The notes under the pieces: generated by a model
The model's input: the letters and a program-made list of their open reading frames with translations, nothing else
The model's database searches: none
What the model was told of the DNA's origin: nothing
Source of the DNA: CAVVYA01 sp963752345
Lineage (GTDB): Bacteria > Pseudomonadota > Alphaproteobacteria > SMXQ01
DNA: 64,000 bases
Direction of reading: 5' to 3'
Assembly (NCBI GenBank): GCA_963752345.1
Contig: CAVVYA010000017.1
Span: 62,001-126,000 of the forward strand
Part shown: positions 63,882 to 64,000 of the stretch, piece after piece
Layout of the letters: the number at the start of each line of letters is the position of its first letter
Position numbering within the stretch: the first letter of the stretch is position 1
Program-made: the position numbers and the translations under genes

Positions 63882-64000
63882 TCAGATACGGCCGGTGGCG
63901 AGGAGGACCACGAGAATGACCAGAAGAACGAGAGTCAAACCGCTCGGTCCGTAACCCCAGCCGCGGCTATAGGGCCAGGTGGGCAACGCGCCCAGCAGCA
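63882..64000 (-). CDS. DUF3309 family small membrane peptide (start beyond window edge)
   Basis: The last 38 codons are visible: LLGALPTWPYSRGWGYGPSG, a hydrophobic helix (LTLVLLVILVVLL) and the end ATGRI. The LPTWPYSRGWGYGPSG block is the signature of DUF3309, peptides of about 50 residues with two short membrane helices and no known function, frequent in rhizobial stress regulons. The N-terminus and promoter lie outside the window. Confidence 0.85.
   Translation of the reverse strand, partial: LLGALPTWPYSRGWGYGPSGLTLVLLVILVVLLATGRI

Noticed and set aside
1..64000. tRNA, rRNA, insertion sequences, integrases or attachment sites
   Set aside because: I looked for tRNA-like cloverleaf elements, transposase motifs and terminal inverted repeats while reading and found none I could support.

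Overview
The window reads as chromosomal DNA of a GC-rich alphaproteobacterium, most likely of the order Hyphomicrobiales (Bradyrhizobium/Rhodoplanes/Pseudolabrys-like). The evidence is a PhyR-NepR general-stress module, at least nine GGAAC-N16/17-CGTT (EcfG-type) promoters, HWE-type histidine kinases, and six Bug/TctC-type solute receptors of the tripartite tricarboxylate transporter (TTT) class. I see no rRNA, tRNA, CRISPR array, insertion sequence or phage gene.

Layout. 0-13 kb: housekeeping and mixed genes (partial DEAD-box helicase, MsrB, MFS exporter, DUF4197 protein, bicupin, erythromycin-esterase homologue, 2OG-Fe(II) oxygenase, PuuE-like deacetylase, TTT receptor, ABC exporter, UPF0178). 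13-24 kb: a catabolic region (old-yellow-enzyme oxidoreductase, second PuuE-like deacetylase, alpha/beta hydrolase, two TTT receptors, UbiD decarboxylase, a 4,5-dihydroxyphthalate-decarboxylase-like protein, and both subunits of a Rieske ring-hydroxylating dioxygenase). 24-28 kb: Gre factor, a 28-residue membrane peptide, MFS transporter, glycosyltransferase. 28-36 kb: an IclR regulator divergent from a long gene string: DapA-like lyase, gentisate-dioxygenase-like bicupin, a haem-oxygenase-like diiron oxidase (HDO), three TTT receptors, and a second HDO. This is the most novel-looking metabolic unit. 36-46 kb: response regulator, periplasmic isochorismatase-like protein, MscS channel, TreZ and GH13 alpha-glucosidase, and a cardiolipin-synthase-like / YbhN-like / YbhP-like trio. 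46-53 kb: outer-membrane barrel, AsmA protein, and a three-subunit PaoABC-like molybdenum hydroxylase. 53-60 kb: signalling (receiver protein, HWE hybrid kinase, PhyR, NepR, two kinases, response regulator). 60-64 kb: metallophosphoesterase, class II aldolase, thiol-dioxygenase-like cupin, Q/N-rich protein, histone-H1-like protein and DUF3309 peptide.

How it fits together. PhyR and NepR control the sigma factor EcfG, which is not in the window. Its promoter consensus lies in front of phyR, mscS, the cardiolipin-synthase-like gene, ybhN-ybhP, the outer-membrane protein, asmA, a glycosyltransferase, a tiny membrane peptide and the Q/N-rich protein. The right half is therefore largely an envelope and osmotic branch of the general stress response. 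The left half is importer-plus-enzyme catabolism, probably of aromatic or other organic acids.

Sequence quality. About fifteen genes are interrupted by single-base indels, nearly all +1 insertions, each restorable to a family-typical protein. They look like sequencing or assembly errors rather than gene decay. Affected genes are annotated as whole genes with the shift noted, and several long apparent fusions are artefacts.
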